The notes under the pieces are model-generated. The model did not search any database. It worked only from the letters and a program-made list of their open reading frames with translations, and was not told where the DNA came from. From NCBI RefSeq assembly GCF_905220365.1, contig NC_061125.1:12293831-12357830 (forward strand): DNA of 64,000 nucleotides, read 5' to 3'. Below, one piece after another: positions 48,605-60,828 of this stretch. The stretch is from Vanessa cardui (taxonomy: Eukaryota > Arthropoda > Insecta > Lepidoptera > Nymphalidae). The position numbers and the translations under genes are program-made. How positions within the stretch are numbered: position 1 is the stretch's first letter; every line of letters starts with the position of its first letter.

Positions 48605-48910
48605 AGTCGAGATGGCCCAGTGGTTAGAACGCGTGCATCTTAACCGATGATTGCGGGTTCAAACCCAGGCAAGCACCGCTGTTTCATGTGCTTAATTTGT
48701 CTTTATAATTCATCTCGTGCTCAGCGGTGAAGGAAAACATCGTGAGGAAACCTGCATGTGACAAATTTCATAGAAATTCTGCCACATGTGCATTCCACCA
48801 ACCCGCGTTGGAACAGCGTGGTAGAAAATGTTCCAAACCTTCTCCTCAAAGGAAGAGGAGGCCTTTAGCCCAGCAGTGGGAATTTACAGGCTGTTGTTGT
48901 TGTTATTGTT
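48605..48910 (+). mobile_element. SINE-1, best full-length copy
   Basis: 306 bp. The tRNA-like head has A-box region TGGCCCAGTGG and B box GGTTCAAACCC, internal Pol III promoter elements. The unrelated body ends TTTACAGGCTG and a (TTG)n tail. GATTAAAATTTG at 48593-48604 and 48911-48922 is a perfect 12-bp TSD. Such elements are copied by a partner LINE; the partner is not identifiable here. The 61-residue frame at 48727-48912 is SINE sequence, not a gene. It resembles Metulj SINEs, named from memory. Confidence 0.97.
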
Positions 48911-49393
48911 GATTAAAATTTGCTTGAGCTTAAGAACTGTGAATCTTGTTTAATCTTAGCATTTTTAAGCAGCGAAGCAAAAAGGCAGCCGTTTGATAAA
49001 TTAATTACAACAACCAGTTAAAGTTTGCGAAAACATTTAATCATTCTAATGTTTTCCGACAGCGTGTTTATTTCAATACAAACAATATAAAGGTATTGGT
49101 TTGGCTGTTCCATACTTATATAAACATATATATAGAAGGGTTTCTGGGTCAATGATAAATATTTATTGGCTGTTATGTACTTATATAATCCATGATAAAT
49201 ATTTAACGGATTTCCGTCAATCTTTAATTCCACCACACTACGAGAGCTCACTATTGAATGATGCAATATAATCAAGCAGATCAATGAAACTGTTAATTAC
49301 ATTTTAATGGTAAGGTAGTCGAAATTAAACAACAATATTAAAATTATTCACAACTGTTAATTTCAATATATCCGCGCTATCACATTCGTATGA

Positions 49394-49641
49394 AGTCCGT
49401 GAATGTCCCACAGCTGGGCTGGCACTCAAGAACCCTTAGAGAAGAAGGTTTGGGACTATTTCCATGCGGATTCACATTAAGTAAAATTTCAATTAAATTA
49501 TACACATGCAGATCTTCTCACGCCGTTTTTCTTCACCGCCGATAATGATATGAATTATAAATATTTCATATGGTTAGTGCCTGGGTTTGAGCCCGTAATC
49601 ATCGGTTATGGTGAAATATTAACCACAGGGCTATCACAGCT
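49394..49641 (-). mobile_element. SINE-1, decayed nearly full length
   Basis: CCGTGAATGTCCCACAGC, CACCGCCGATAATGATATG and CCTGGGTTTGAGCCCG are kept in order, with numerous substitutions. Confidence 0.85.
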
Positions 49642-49839
49642 CACACTTTTATATATACAATATAAAATAACATTCAAACTCATTCATTCAGAACTCTGAG
49701 TTCTAACTGATTGATGATTATTAATAACACAAAGAATTAACGATAAGGCAGAGCAGTGAAGACCTCTGTTTGTGGATGTGGGAACTGGGAATGAAACGAT
49801 CGCCTCCTGGCCATTTCGAACAAAAAAATAAAAATAAAA

Positions 49840-49955
49840 CCCGCTGAGTTTCTTTCGCCGGTTCTTCTCAGGTCAGGGTATTTTCTTTTCCGAACCGGTG
49901 GTAGTGTTTCAATTGACCATCATAATAAAGAATAAAGTTATTTGAGTTTGAGTTT
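49840..49955 (+). repeat. LINE 3' tail
   Basis: It begins CCCGCTGAGTTTCTTTCGCC and continues GGTTCTTCTCAGGTC and GAACCGGTGGTAG. It ends in GAATAAAGTTATTTGAGTTTG. Confidence 0.75.
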
Positions 49956-50086
49956 CGAGTTGTTTCGTACAGAGAGGTACACTGAGAATCAATTAGGGTG
50001 GTCGCTGCACTTTCCCAGTCGTTAACCTTATCCAATCGACCCGATCGAATTCGAATGATTTTCTTTTGTTCTCTTCGACATTATCA

Positions 50087-50351
50087 TCATTTCATTACAT
50101 AGTATAAAACAAAGTCACTTACCGCTGCCTACTTAGATTTTTAAAAATACACAACCAATTTATGCGTTTCTTTTAAGAGATAAATTGATTCAAGATTCAA
50201 TCAAGTTTTATTCAGGAGGAATGTATAATACATGGACAAAACAGAGGACACTGATAATTTTAGTTTCTAAAGTGATGTGTGAACATTCTGTAGTACTCAT
50301 ACTTAATATGTATTAGCATTGCAATCGTGCGAAGCCGGGGCGGGTCTCTAG
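50087..50351 (+). mobile_element. non-autonomous Helitron, complete ends
   Basis: It begins TCATTTCATTACATAG after A50086 and ends GCGAAGCCGGGGCGGG then CTCTAG at 50351 before T50352. Same family as 32421-32672 and 61180-61428. Confidence 0.75.
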
Positions 50352-50589
50352 TTTTAATCAATTGAATATAATGAAAGGAATTTTATTGGATTTGATTTGA
50401 CTACATTTTATCTATGCCCACAAGCGCAGTCGAGTCGAGGAGTGCTAGTAATATAAACAAATACAAAGATAGATTAATATAGTCTACATCTTTAATAATT
50501 TATATTACATTTTAATTGTTTCTACTTTGTAGCATCTTCAAAGTCTTCCTATCCGCTTAACTACTGCAACATAGTACTTTGTATTGTTC

Positions 50590-50680
50590 CAGCTCTGTTT
50601 TAAGGGTGAGTCAACTAGTAACAGGCACATAACATAATATGTTAATCCCACCAATAAAGTTGGTATTTGCTGCAGTGTAT
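50590..50680 (+). repeat. repeat family B, weak fragment
   Basis: AAGGGTGAGTCAACTAG and AACAGGCACATAACATAATA resemble family B. Tentative. Confidence 0.4.
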
Positions 50681-50705
50681 TATACTATAGAATTGAAATA
50701 GATAT

Positions 50706-50834
50706 GAGCCGAGCACGTGATTTTATTGAGACAAATTAAACACATGAAAATTCAGCGATGCTTGTCTTTTGAAGATTTGAATCTGCAATCATCGGTGTAA
50801 TGGACGCGTTCTAACCACTGGACCATCTCGGCTT
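50706..50834 (-). mobile_element. SINE-1, 5' part only
   Basis: It holds the tRNA-like head (GACCATCTCGGC) and the AGACAAATTAAACACATG segment. The 3' body is missing. Confidence 0.82.
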
Positions 50835-52025
50835 AATAGCGATTTAAGCATAAAGGGATAATAGACAGTAGTTTCCCATTTATAATATTAGGATAAATTG
50901 ATATACAATCAGAAGAAGGCGTTGTTTAGCACCGGTAATTTGTATTCACTTTTCAATTGAAATTCGCTTTTGTTGCCACATTTTAATATAGCGCGCGCTA
51001 CTTATGTTTTATAATCTAATCGATAGTCATTGAGGTCATATTAAACTTAAATTAACATTTATTTCAACGCCGTATTACAATGACGTAATTATACATTAAA
51101 GCAGTTTATGTTGTGGAGAGGATCATTTGAATGCATCGGCACGGCCTGTCAGCCATTTACATACTTCATTGCTAATGGATTGCTCATCATAAATTACTGT
51201 AATTATGTAAATTGTATCAACGATAAAAAATAAAAACCAAAAAATATTAGTAGTTATATTCCAATATTAATGAATATTTTGGTTTCTGACTCATAATAAA
51301 TTCCGTGAGAAAAATCTCGAGACTCATCTCCGAAAGAGCGTAATGTGCGTTATGCCGTATGCGACATTGGTTGTGAAAAATATTAAATTTAAAAGAAATA
51401 CGTGTGAAAATGACGTGTCACCGTAAGTCAGTTGTCAATATTTCACAAGTGAGATACAACTATTCTTTACAGGATAGCACTGATACAATGCTATTCTGTA
51501 AAAACACGTTAACTCACTATCAACCTAATGCTCATTTGATTTGTAACGTGAATTCTTTAAATATTATAATTATATAATAACTACTAGTGAATCGCCCGTG
51601 AAACTTCACGTTTAATCAAACGTTTTTTTAAGAATTTCAATAGCCATTTAATTTCATTGTAAACTGCAAGTCACTCATCCACAGTTGGCGCCAACAAGAT
51701 GAAACCTTTTTAAATGTTTTTTTTAATGTCAAACAGTGTATACATGAGTTCATAATTGGAATTTGTCTATATCAATATACCTACTTAAATTTCGTCATTT
51801 ATTTTTTTCATATACAGCCGTAGCACCTCTGTCTTATCTGTCTGTACCTTTATTCCATCCTCTAAAATTAATTCATTATGAAATGGTAATAGTTTTTTAA
51901 GTTGCGATCGAGAATACTAATTAATTTTCTGCACATCTACAGCTGGAGCTCCTCAAAATGAGACCACAATCGATTTTTATGTGCAGCTATTGTCCTATAA
52001 CCACTGGGACAAAAATCGCTTTAAA
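50835..52025. other. unassigned AT-rich DNA
   Basis: ACTAGTGAATCGCCCGTG at about 51582-51599 looks like a minus-strand Helitron 3' end, but the rest of the element is not clear. Confidence 0.45.
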
Positions 52026-52034
52026 TATATAAGA

Positions 52035-52330
52035 TAGATAGAGCTGAGATAGCCCACTGGTTAGAACGCGTGCATCTTAACCAATGATTGCGGGTTCAAA
52101 CCCAGGCAAGCACCACTATATATATGTGCTTAATTTGTGTTTGTAATTCATCTTGTGCTCGGCGGTGAAGGAAAACATCGTGAGGAAACCTGCATATGTC
52201 ACACATTCCACCAACCCGTATTGAAACATCGTGGTATGTTGAGGTGAATATGTTCCAAACCCTCTCCTTAATGGAAGAAGAGGCCATATCCCAGCAGTGG
52301 GAAATTTACAGGCTGTTTCTTTACTTTTTT
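52035..52330 (+). mobile_element. SINE-1, full length, ACTTTAC-type tail
   Basis: The head GAGATAGCCCACTGGTTAG and B-box region GGGTTCAAACCCAG are intact. The tail reads GGCTGTTTCTTTACTTTTTT. TATATAAGA at 52026-52034 and 52331-52339 is a perfect 9-bp TSD. Confidence 0.95.
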
Positions 52331-53032
52331 TATATAAGACAGTCAAAGTCGCAAATCAGTTTTGGCCATTTCGCGATATTGTGCTGCGTAGAAAATGAGC
52401 TGTACCGAATCTTAACTACACATATCTTTTGATTGACATTAAGTAAAGTGTAGTTTACGAAACACGTTCGAGAAGTATACATTACATATATAAAATCGCG
52501 GCATCTACATACCAATATAATCTACTACCATTATTTTTAAGTACCCCATAGGATTCACTTTGAATTGATAAAATTATTGACCGAATGTAATATAATTCCA
52601 CCTACTTACGACCGTTATCGAAACATTTCAAATATGCTACTTAATGGAGCAACCACAATGGATGCCATTAGGTATTATGTTTTTAGTCATGCTGCATGAT
52701 CTTCACAGATGACTGGGCCCGTTGAATAGCCTTAGTAGTGAATTGATTATTGTTTAGCACATCTTTGTATTGGATAATTGAATTAACCTGGGAATTTAAT
52801 TTGTAACAATTTGTGTACGTGATGATAACATAATTTACTGCGATATCAATTAACTTTCATACATATGATTAACGTTCTTATAAATAATTAATCGTTGCTT
52901 TTTATATTGAAATTGAATCTGTTTATATATAAAGGTACTAGGTCCACTATCAGTGTCGAATGTGATACTGCACATCTTGGGGATGAGATGATCGCCACCA
53001 GGCTGTTTAAAATAACAAAAATATGTTTATTA

Positions 53033-53350
53033 TCTATACTTATAATAAATCTGTAGGGAGGTCAATTCTGTACATGGAATATTTTTCCAAAATAACTATC
53101 AGAGGTTGAAAAGGGGTCGATACTGACGGCAAAAATGCAATCAGTAAAATTTTTGTCTGTCTGTCCATATAACCGTTATAGAAACAAAAACTACTCGACG
53201 GATTTTAACGAAACTTGGTACAATTATTTTTCATACTCCTGGGCTGGTTATAGTATACTTTTCATCACGCTAGAATCAATAGGAGCAGAGCAGTGAAGGG
53301 AAATGTCGGGAAAACGGTAGAAGTTACTGCATATTTTAAGCTTCCGTCGC
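53033..53350 (+). mobile_element. Helitron fragment
   Basis: It starts TCTATACTTATAATAAATCTG after A53032 and has AAATAACTATCAGAGG and TTTTAACGAAACTTGGTAC, a pattern familiar from lepidopteran Helitrons. The 3' CTRR end was not found; the right limit is a guess. Confidence 0.55.
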
Positions 53351-53869
53351 GTGCACAACATTAATGGTTAAAGCTACATATAAATTGTGAATTACGGAAA
53401 TGTTCTCCTTAAAATTATATAAAAAATATACCATGACAGCCTTTGTCTATCTTTTATGGTTGACTCACAATAACACGTGTCACTCCCAATAGTTTAGTAG
53501 TTCTAAGCTTTCTGATTATATTTGTCTATTCCTGCGTTTATAACACTCCCAAATTAAAAAAGTTAACAGTATTAACTATTCCATAAAAAAGAAGCATAGA
53601 AATCCAAAGTAAAACACCAAAGTTATACATGAAATACGCTAATAATAAAGCTATCACACGTGAATACTAAATCTATACTACTATATAAATCTCTAGAGTC
53701 TGTTTGTACACTTAATTCGTCATAAGTATTCTTTTTATGATTGACTGACATAATTTTTACCATTTTTGATATTTTTGTCTGTCTGTATGTTCTGCTATAA
53801 CTCGAGAACAGGTGCACCGGTCTTTATAAAAATTGATATATAGGAAAAACATGCGCAAATGATAGGCTA

Positions 53870-55803
53870 TCTATATACAAAAGTGGATGTGTTTGTAGGT
53901 GTGTCATCGATACACTCAGAAACTAATTGATCGATCATTAACTAACTCGCCACCAGGTAGCGCTGCGATATAAATATATCTACACCGTTCAACCGATTGT
54001 CATGAAAATGAATACGTACAAGTATTTTTTCACGGAGACAGTGATTATTTCATCCGTATCATTAAAAATAACCAAACAGATGGCCCTTACGAGTATCACG
54101 ATGCATTTCTACGTCGATCAACCGATAAGTATAAAAAATTAAATAAAAAATGCAAATCATTGATCATCATTGAATAAAATAATTTATATAAATAGAAACC
54201 ACCATGAAATTGAAGAAACAAAAGATCGGAACATCAACAATATATGCGCAGCGTCATCCAAAAGAGCTACGGAAACAAAACACCAACAAGAAATACGTTT
54301 AGAAACAAATAGAATCCGAATTTCTACTTTGAGAGTTGCCAAAACAGTTAGTCAACGTAATAATCAAGTTCCAGATATTCGAACAAGCATCTTCATCAAG
54401 AGATACTGAAAAACCTGACGAGCGAGCCCAACGACTGGATGATCAACGATTAAAATAGACTAAGTCAAGAACTAGACTCAATAAATCCCGATGTGTTCAT
54501 TGGTTCAATAAATATTGTATGCCCATATTGTCACGCTATGATGTTTAAAATAAACTGTTGCTATAGTGTTACTCCACTGGCAAAATGTATTTCCCACAAC
54601 TGGTTGAACCACCAGATTTCTTATCTGCGTTACGGGAACTACTAAGGAGTCTGAATATTTCCTTCAGCATATTAGAAATTACAATTCTTGCTTTGAAATG
54701 ACATCATTTGGAGCAACGAATATTGTACAATACAATAATTTCGCGTCTACGTTTAAAGTGTATCATATGATTGGTTCACTTCTTTCAGTATCTAAATAAA
54801 GTCCAGTTTCTGGATATTTATTCCAAGGACAACGTAGAAAAATTGATCTTCGATGCATGTTCAGTACCACAACTAATCGAGAAATCATCGCTAAATTTAG
54901 GATTAGGTATGCTTTATGAAAATAAATGTTTAGTTAAAGATTTTAAAACTGCTCTAGAAGGTGAAACAACAAATGATTCAAAGTCATTATCAATGCAGAT
55001 AGAACGCCATTGAATGCACAGCATGAAAGGCGTTTTAATACTGCCGTAGCTCCTGAAGTCACAGCTGTAGTTGTCGGTGCAGAAATTACAAAACGAGGTA
55101 TTGTTACCACTAAGCGACACAATCAAGGTGTCGCTGAAACACATCAATCGTATGACAATTATTACGATTATCCAATTATGAATTAGAAGATGGATATCAT
55201 CTCGGACTGTATCAAAATATTCTCACGTTTCATGATATTCATTGTTGACATGTACGCTATGATTGAGAACGAACGATTAAACTACATTTGATACAACCAA
55301 TCAAAACTCTGAACCAAAGAGTACATTTATTTACGAGATACAATATCGAATGGTAAAGTAGCTGCTGATATTAGACAAAGATCTTCGTACAGTGGAAGTC
55401 CAAGACATAGGGACGAATATTCTCAGGGTGCTTTGACGTACGTTCGCAAGTATTGACAAGGTTGTAAATAATAGCGATATTCGATAGAACCGGATAAAAG
55501 AGGACGTGTTGGTTAGATGCAAACTTTCTCAGACTATAGAAATTTAATTAAAAATTTCATCGTACCCATATAACATCGTATAAGTTTATGGGTGTTATGA
55601 CCAATCTGCAGCCTATCAGAACATCATTGAAGAAGATGAAATAGATGACGAATATTCATTTTTTTTAAGAATTTGATTAGATCTCGCATGTTTTTTTCTA
55701 TTTTTTTTGTTTCTTTATTATTTGTATCATGATTAGTAATGAATTAAAAAATGAATTTTTTTTTCTACGACTAATGCCCAGCGAAGCGGGCGGGTATAGC
55801 TAG
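53870..55803 (+). mobile_element. Helitron, internally deleted, with broken ORF
   Basis: 1,934 bp. It starts TCTATATAC after A53869. It ends with the hairpin GCCCAGCGAAGCGGGC (55776-55791), then CTAG at 55800-55803 before T55804: a precise Helitron structure in an A/T target. Inside are pieces of the N-terminal part of a Helitron protein in several frames (separate entry). The HUH Rep motifs and helicase are not seen, so it could move only with help. Confidence 0.88.
54170..55560 (+). pseudogene. remnants of Helitron protein N-terminal region
   Basis: Ordered pieces recall the region before the Rep domain of Helitron proteins. They are a basic Arg/Glu-rich stretch (54170-54409), FPQLVEPPDFLSALRELL near 54585, EMTSFGATNIVQYN near 54697, and RCMFSTTTNREI near 54855. 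Then come NADRTPLNAQHERRF near 54990 with AVVVGAEITKRGIV near 55065, ETHQSYD near 55135, and SYSGSPRHRDEYSQG with LTYVRKY near 55387-55455. They fall in different frames with stops, so the gene is dead. The nuclease and helicase domains that should follow are missing. Confidence 0.78.
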
Positions 55804-55822
55804 TTTATTATAAAAAATATAT

Positions 55823-55952
55823 CCCGCTGAGTTTCTTTCGCCGGTTCTTCTGAGGTCTAAGGTATTATATTGCGAAACGGTGATAGATTTTCGACTATCA
55901 ATAAGAAAGTGTAATACTTTGAATAAAGATTTTTGACTTTGACTTTTACTTT
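55823..55952 (+). repeat. LINE 3' tail
   Basis: CCCGCTGAGTTTCTTTCGCC, GGTTCTTCTGAGGTC, GATAGATTTTCGAC and TTGAATAAAGATTTTTGAC end in TTTGACTTT repeats. It begins 20 bp after the Helitron end. Confidence 0.8.
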
Positions 55953-55953
55953 G

Positions 55954-56017
55954 AGGGTTTGAACCCGCAATAATCGATTAAGATGTACGCGTTCTAACCA
56001 CTAGGCCATTTCGGCTG
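55954..56017 (-). mobile_element. SINE-1 tRNA-like head only
   Basis: GGGTTTGAACCCGC (B box reversed) through ACTAGGCCATTTCGGC. It is fused directly to the LINE tail on its left, with no SINE body. Confidence 0.8.
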
Positions 56018-59000
56018 TAATGTAATGGTCAGCATTGTTACCTTCCATACTTATACAATGACGTCATATTCATAAATAAAATTTACAACATTTGTAGATA
56101 TAAATTTTCATCATGGTATCCTGGATTTAAGCCCCAAGCTAGCCGATAAAAAAATACTGAGATTCTTTGACAAAAAATTGTTGTTGTTAATGTTAAAAAA
56201 AAATACTTAAATGAAAAGCTGAAAATAGTCACGATATAAATTGTTACAAATCGTTATTCTTGTATTTTTAACAAAATATTTAATTTATAATTTTATTATA
56301 ATTTGTACTCTACTCAGGATACACGTTCTATAAAGGAGTTTTGACTGGCAAACCTTAAAAAAAATAATCATCTACTCTTATTTCGATTTATTATTTCTAT
56401 TGATTATCACAGCATAATCTCGTCAATAGATGAAGGCAAAACAGTAAAACAAAAGAAAATCAGTTTACAATTGCAGTAGATAAAAGTACTGAATCAATAG
56501 ATTCTATAGCAATAAAGATAAAATATAGACCACCTTCAGAATAACACTTAACAAGAGCGGTAAGTATAATCGTAACTTAACGTTCAAACAGTATCTGCGT
56601 TTATTATTCAATAAAGGCCTAGTTATATCGGAGCTGCAAATCACAATTATATCAATAACATAATTTCCATTTTAATAACTTCATAAATAAATGTTATTTT
56701 AACGAACGCGCTGTGTATTTTACAGTACATTTGGACTCGCTGTTATTGTTAGCAGCATTTGCATATTTCAGAAACCAACGTCTAGTATGATTGCAAGCGG
56801 ATGTTAGTTTTAAACGCTTTCTACACTACAAACAAACTAATGAGTCGATACAGTCATTATATTCGCTTTGTTTTGCCAAATCGAAAATAGAAACATACGT
56901 GACGAAATTCGTAAAAAAACGCTTATGATTTTCTATCGCTGTCACAAATAAGCTTCAATAATATAATTTAATCTATTTACATCTTATTTGTATATGGATT
57001 TAATTCTTTTGTGCGTGTGTATGTCACTGAACTTCTCTTAAAGGATTTTGATGAGTTTATTGTATGTGTGATTAGGTCTCTGGGTCGTTTAAATTAGAAC
57101 CGTTAAGTGACGATGTATTCCTATAAATATAATTCTTACTTCACCGAACGAGACGAGCAACTAACATAATATAAAAAAAATGTCACAATAATAATACAAA
57201 TCATTTTTAAAAGTGATAGTCTAAGCATTATAGGAAGATTGCCTACAATAGCTTTGGCACATATTGTTCGTGTGTCAATGTACGAAGAGTACACGAGATG
57301 TACGAAGATCAATCTAGTCTGCGGCATAGAGTATGGTAAGGAAACCTTCTTTAAAACGGCATATCAAGTCAAGAATTCATTGCCATTAGGATTATGCTTA
57401 AACATAGAACCAATTGCGATTAATTTATAAAATACTTAATACATATTAAGTAAAATGATTTTTAAGTTTAAGTTTTATAATAAAAACTAAATTAACATTT
57501 CGATATACGTTATAAAACAAAACTTACATTCGATAAAAAAAAAATTAACAATGCCGTTCCAATCATCAGCGGTCACGTCTCAAATATTTCAACGTGTAAC
57601 GAGAACTAAAAGAAAAAACAATGAAGCAAAAAGCACTCGGCACCGAGATATAATCTGTGATGAGATCGGCGGTCGGTATCATTGCATTGTTTGTAAATGA
57701 GAGCGAAAAGAAAAAAAAATGCTCATTTGATAATGCTCTCTCGACTATTGTCGGCTGCCAAATCAAATGAAACCGTATTCAAAACAAAAATCTATCCATA
57801 TAAATTATAAGCCTTTGTTTTGTGAACTTTTTTTCAATTGTTATAATATTGAAACGATTTGAGACCTCGTCTAGAGTGACCTCGTTTTATAACTTGACAT
57901 ACAAAACATTATTAATTAGTACATTACAATACAATATGAATTAATAAAGGTAATGTAAGCAACAATGGTTTAATTTTTAGCTTATAAGGTTTTAGATACC
58001 GAGGCTAAGAGTTCAAATCCCGTATCATAAAAAAAATTGTGGGTTTCTCTGTCAATAAAGTAACAACAGCCCATGAAACCATGTCAACTGTTGCTCCAGT
58101 GTCTGATCTCTTCCCGGCCATTTAAAATATGTATACCATTGATTAATAAAATGTTTACCTATGAAGACACTTATATACTACAACATGTCTGTGAAGCTGA
58201 TGCTAAAACTGGTGGTTGCATTACCAAAATCGACCATAAATAAAACATCACCATATAATCCGCGTATAATTCTAATTATCATTATTAAAGTATCCAAAAT
58301 ATGTCCGTCGTTTTCAAGAAACAGTATTTAAGGACGCTACTCCAATGCGTGGTGTCATACTAAGATCTGATCTATATATGTATAATATAATGTTTTAAAG
58401 GTCGAATATTTATTTGTATGTATCTTCAGCATTAATAATCCAAGTCTGACGAAAGTAAGATAGAAAGCTACATTATCTCGAGTGCGATAACATATAAATA
58501 ATATTTTATTGTTTTTGTAAAAATTATTACTATTATTAATTAGAACCATGTACAGTCCGGTCGTAAGTAATATATAAATTCAGAACCAGTTATTGATGCA
58601 ATGTCAATTATCGTTTAAATTTTACGTGACCTGTTTTAACGCATTGAAAACCTTCGTTTTCCGAAAGATCCCCGGTTACCCGGAGAATCGGTTTATTTAG
58701 TCCATCAATCACTACGATGGCCATCTTCGGCACGGATCGGAGAGGCTGCGGTATCGTATCGATATAATGGACATTACATCTTAGTTCCCAAGGTTTACCA
58801 CTTACTATGAAGTGACCCATTTACTCGTTACCCAGCTTAGCGGGATTGGCGTACCTGTGTAGGACAAAAGTCCTTCCTTGAGGTGTGTAACATTGGACTT
58901 CCTCATGTCATCATATCATGTCAACTCCTCAATCTAACATTGTAAATATGAAAGTTAATTGTTGATTCACTTTTACATCTTGAATATTCAACTGATGCAA

Positions 59001-59206
59001 TTTTGCATACACTTTGTAATAAAAATGATATAGGGTATCTAAAAACTCACTGAATAGCTTTCGTTGAGGATTTAATATCGTTTAATACCTCTTTGTATTG
59101 AATAATTGAAGAAGCTAGGAATTTAATTTGGTATAATTTGTGTACTTGATAAACTCATAATTTACTGTGATGTCAATTTGGACCAACGATACTTTTTTTT
59201 TAGAAT
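56018..59206. other. long unassigned tract
   Basis: No gene supported in 3.2 kb. 58610-58830 has a GC-richer texture with CATCTTAGTTCCCAAGG like family B. 57995-58110 has GAGTTCAAATCCCG, which could be a B box of a third, decayed tRNA-like SINE. Both are tentative. Confidence 0.45.
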
Positions 59207-59427
59207 AGCAGCCTGTAAATTTTCCACAGCTGGCCTCAGGCTCTCCCTTCGAGGAGAATGTTCGGAGCGTATTCCACCACGCTGCTCGATATTTGCCTTC
59301 GCAGCCGAACACGAGATGAATTAAAAACAGGAATTAAGCCCATGAAAATTCAATTGTGCTTACCTAGGTTTGAACCCATAATCATCGGTTAAGATGCACG
59401 CTTTCAAACCACTGGGCCATCTCGGCG
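59207..59427 (-). mobile_element. SINE-1, internally shortened
   Basis: It runs from CAGCCTGTAAATTTTCC to CTGGGCCATCTCGGC (head). The central part between CACCACGCTG and CGCAGCCGAACACG is deleted. Confidence 0.9.
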
Positions 59428-60404
59428 TGTGAAAATAATATTTTTAAAAATAATTAATCGTTGCTTTTAATAAAAAGCTGATAAAGCCACGACTATAAAT
59501 TGTTACAAATTGGGCGTTTCCAAAACCTGACACAAATGACGGTCGGTTCGTCATTATTAAAAAAATGAATTATTAAATATAGTGGCATTATATTTCTACG
59601 AAAATTTCATTATTTTTATTTGTATTCATTAAAAACTAACTTTCGTCAACAGATACCAATAAAATTAAAGAAAATCAGTGTAAAAACAGAGAAGAAAAAA
59701 TTACTGAACTACTGTATGTAGTGTTTATATGTATATTAAGTAACTACAAATTTTGCATATACATTATAATATAAATGGTAAACGATATCTAACACGACTT
59801 AGGCTTACATCCTTTTACTCACAAGGGATATCACCGGTGGAAATTAGTTTATTTCAATATATTATTTTCGAACACATAATATGTACACTTATTGGTCTCG
59901 CATAAAGTAAAAATCTATAAAGATTTGTCAATACAAGTCCAACTAATATATAACCGACTCTTAGAGATTTCATTACTTTAAAGTTCCACCCTATGGCTGG
60001 TAATATCATATAGTCTTTTAGTAATAAATTGACTATATAATATCAGACTAGCAGATCCTTAGATAAATGTGTTCAAAGAAACACTCATCTCTATAACATC
60101 AGCATTGATTAGTTCTCAAGTGTATATACTTAATGAATGACTTAACTGTGAATCTATTCGACATACATTCCCACGATTCCCATCCGATTGATGTCATATC
60201 TAATAGCTAACGACGCTATGTGTATATTTATGCAACGATATCGCAAAAATATTTTTAAAACATTTTTAGTAAAGTCTTTCGTCTTTTCTACAATATGTCG
60301 AAATTATGTGGTGAAAAGGGACGGAACTGTGTAACAAAACGTCACAAAAGCGCGCGCTATTTGAATTGATCAATGAGCGCGATGCTATTACTTGGTGCTA
60401 GGGC
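59428..60404. other. unassigned AT-rich DNA
   Basis: No feature seen. Confidence 0.5.
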
Positions 60405-60665
60405 TTTGTGCAAGCCCGTCTGGGTAGGTAGCACCCACTCATCAGTTATTCTACCGCCAAACAACAGTACTCAGTATTGTTGTGTTCCGGTTTGAAAGGT
60501 GAGACTGTGTAACTACAGGTACAAGGGACATAATATCTTAGTTTGGTGGCGCATTGACGATTTAAGGAATAGTTAATATTTCATACAGCGTCATTGTCTA
60601 TGGGTAATGGTGACCACCTACCATCAGGTGGCCCATATGCTCGTCCGTCAACCTATACCAAAATA
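60405..60665 (+). repeat. repeat family B, best copy
   Basis: It runs in order: GGGCTTTGTGCAAGCCCGTC, CACCCACTCATCAG, GTTGTGTTCCGGTTTGAAAG, AACTACAGGTACAAGGG, TTTGGTGGCGCATTGACG, CACCTACCATCAGGTGG and CCCATATGCTCGTC. I recognise it as an abundant lepidopteran non-coding repeat, probably a LINE 3' UTR. No ORF. Confidence 0.8.
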
Positions 60666-60828
60666 AAATGCTAGAGTTAACCATAATATGTACCAAGCCA
60701 TTTCCCAAGATAATTGAATGTTAATAATGCTTATATCTTAGTTAAGATATCAAATATATACATAATATTTTGCTACTACTGTAATGCTCGATCGTTTCTT
60801 TATAACACATAGAAACAATATATATGTC

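Noticed and set aside
48605..48680. tRNA-like sequence at SINE heads taken as tRNA genes
   Set aside because: A and B boxes are present but no closed cloverleaf or acceptor stem forms, and the sequence runs into the SINE body. The same applies to SINE-2 heads.
57136..57430. overlapping 63-residue frames on both strands
   Set aside because: No motif, no splice or poly(A) context, and the composition fits chance.
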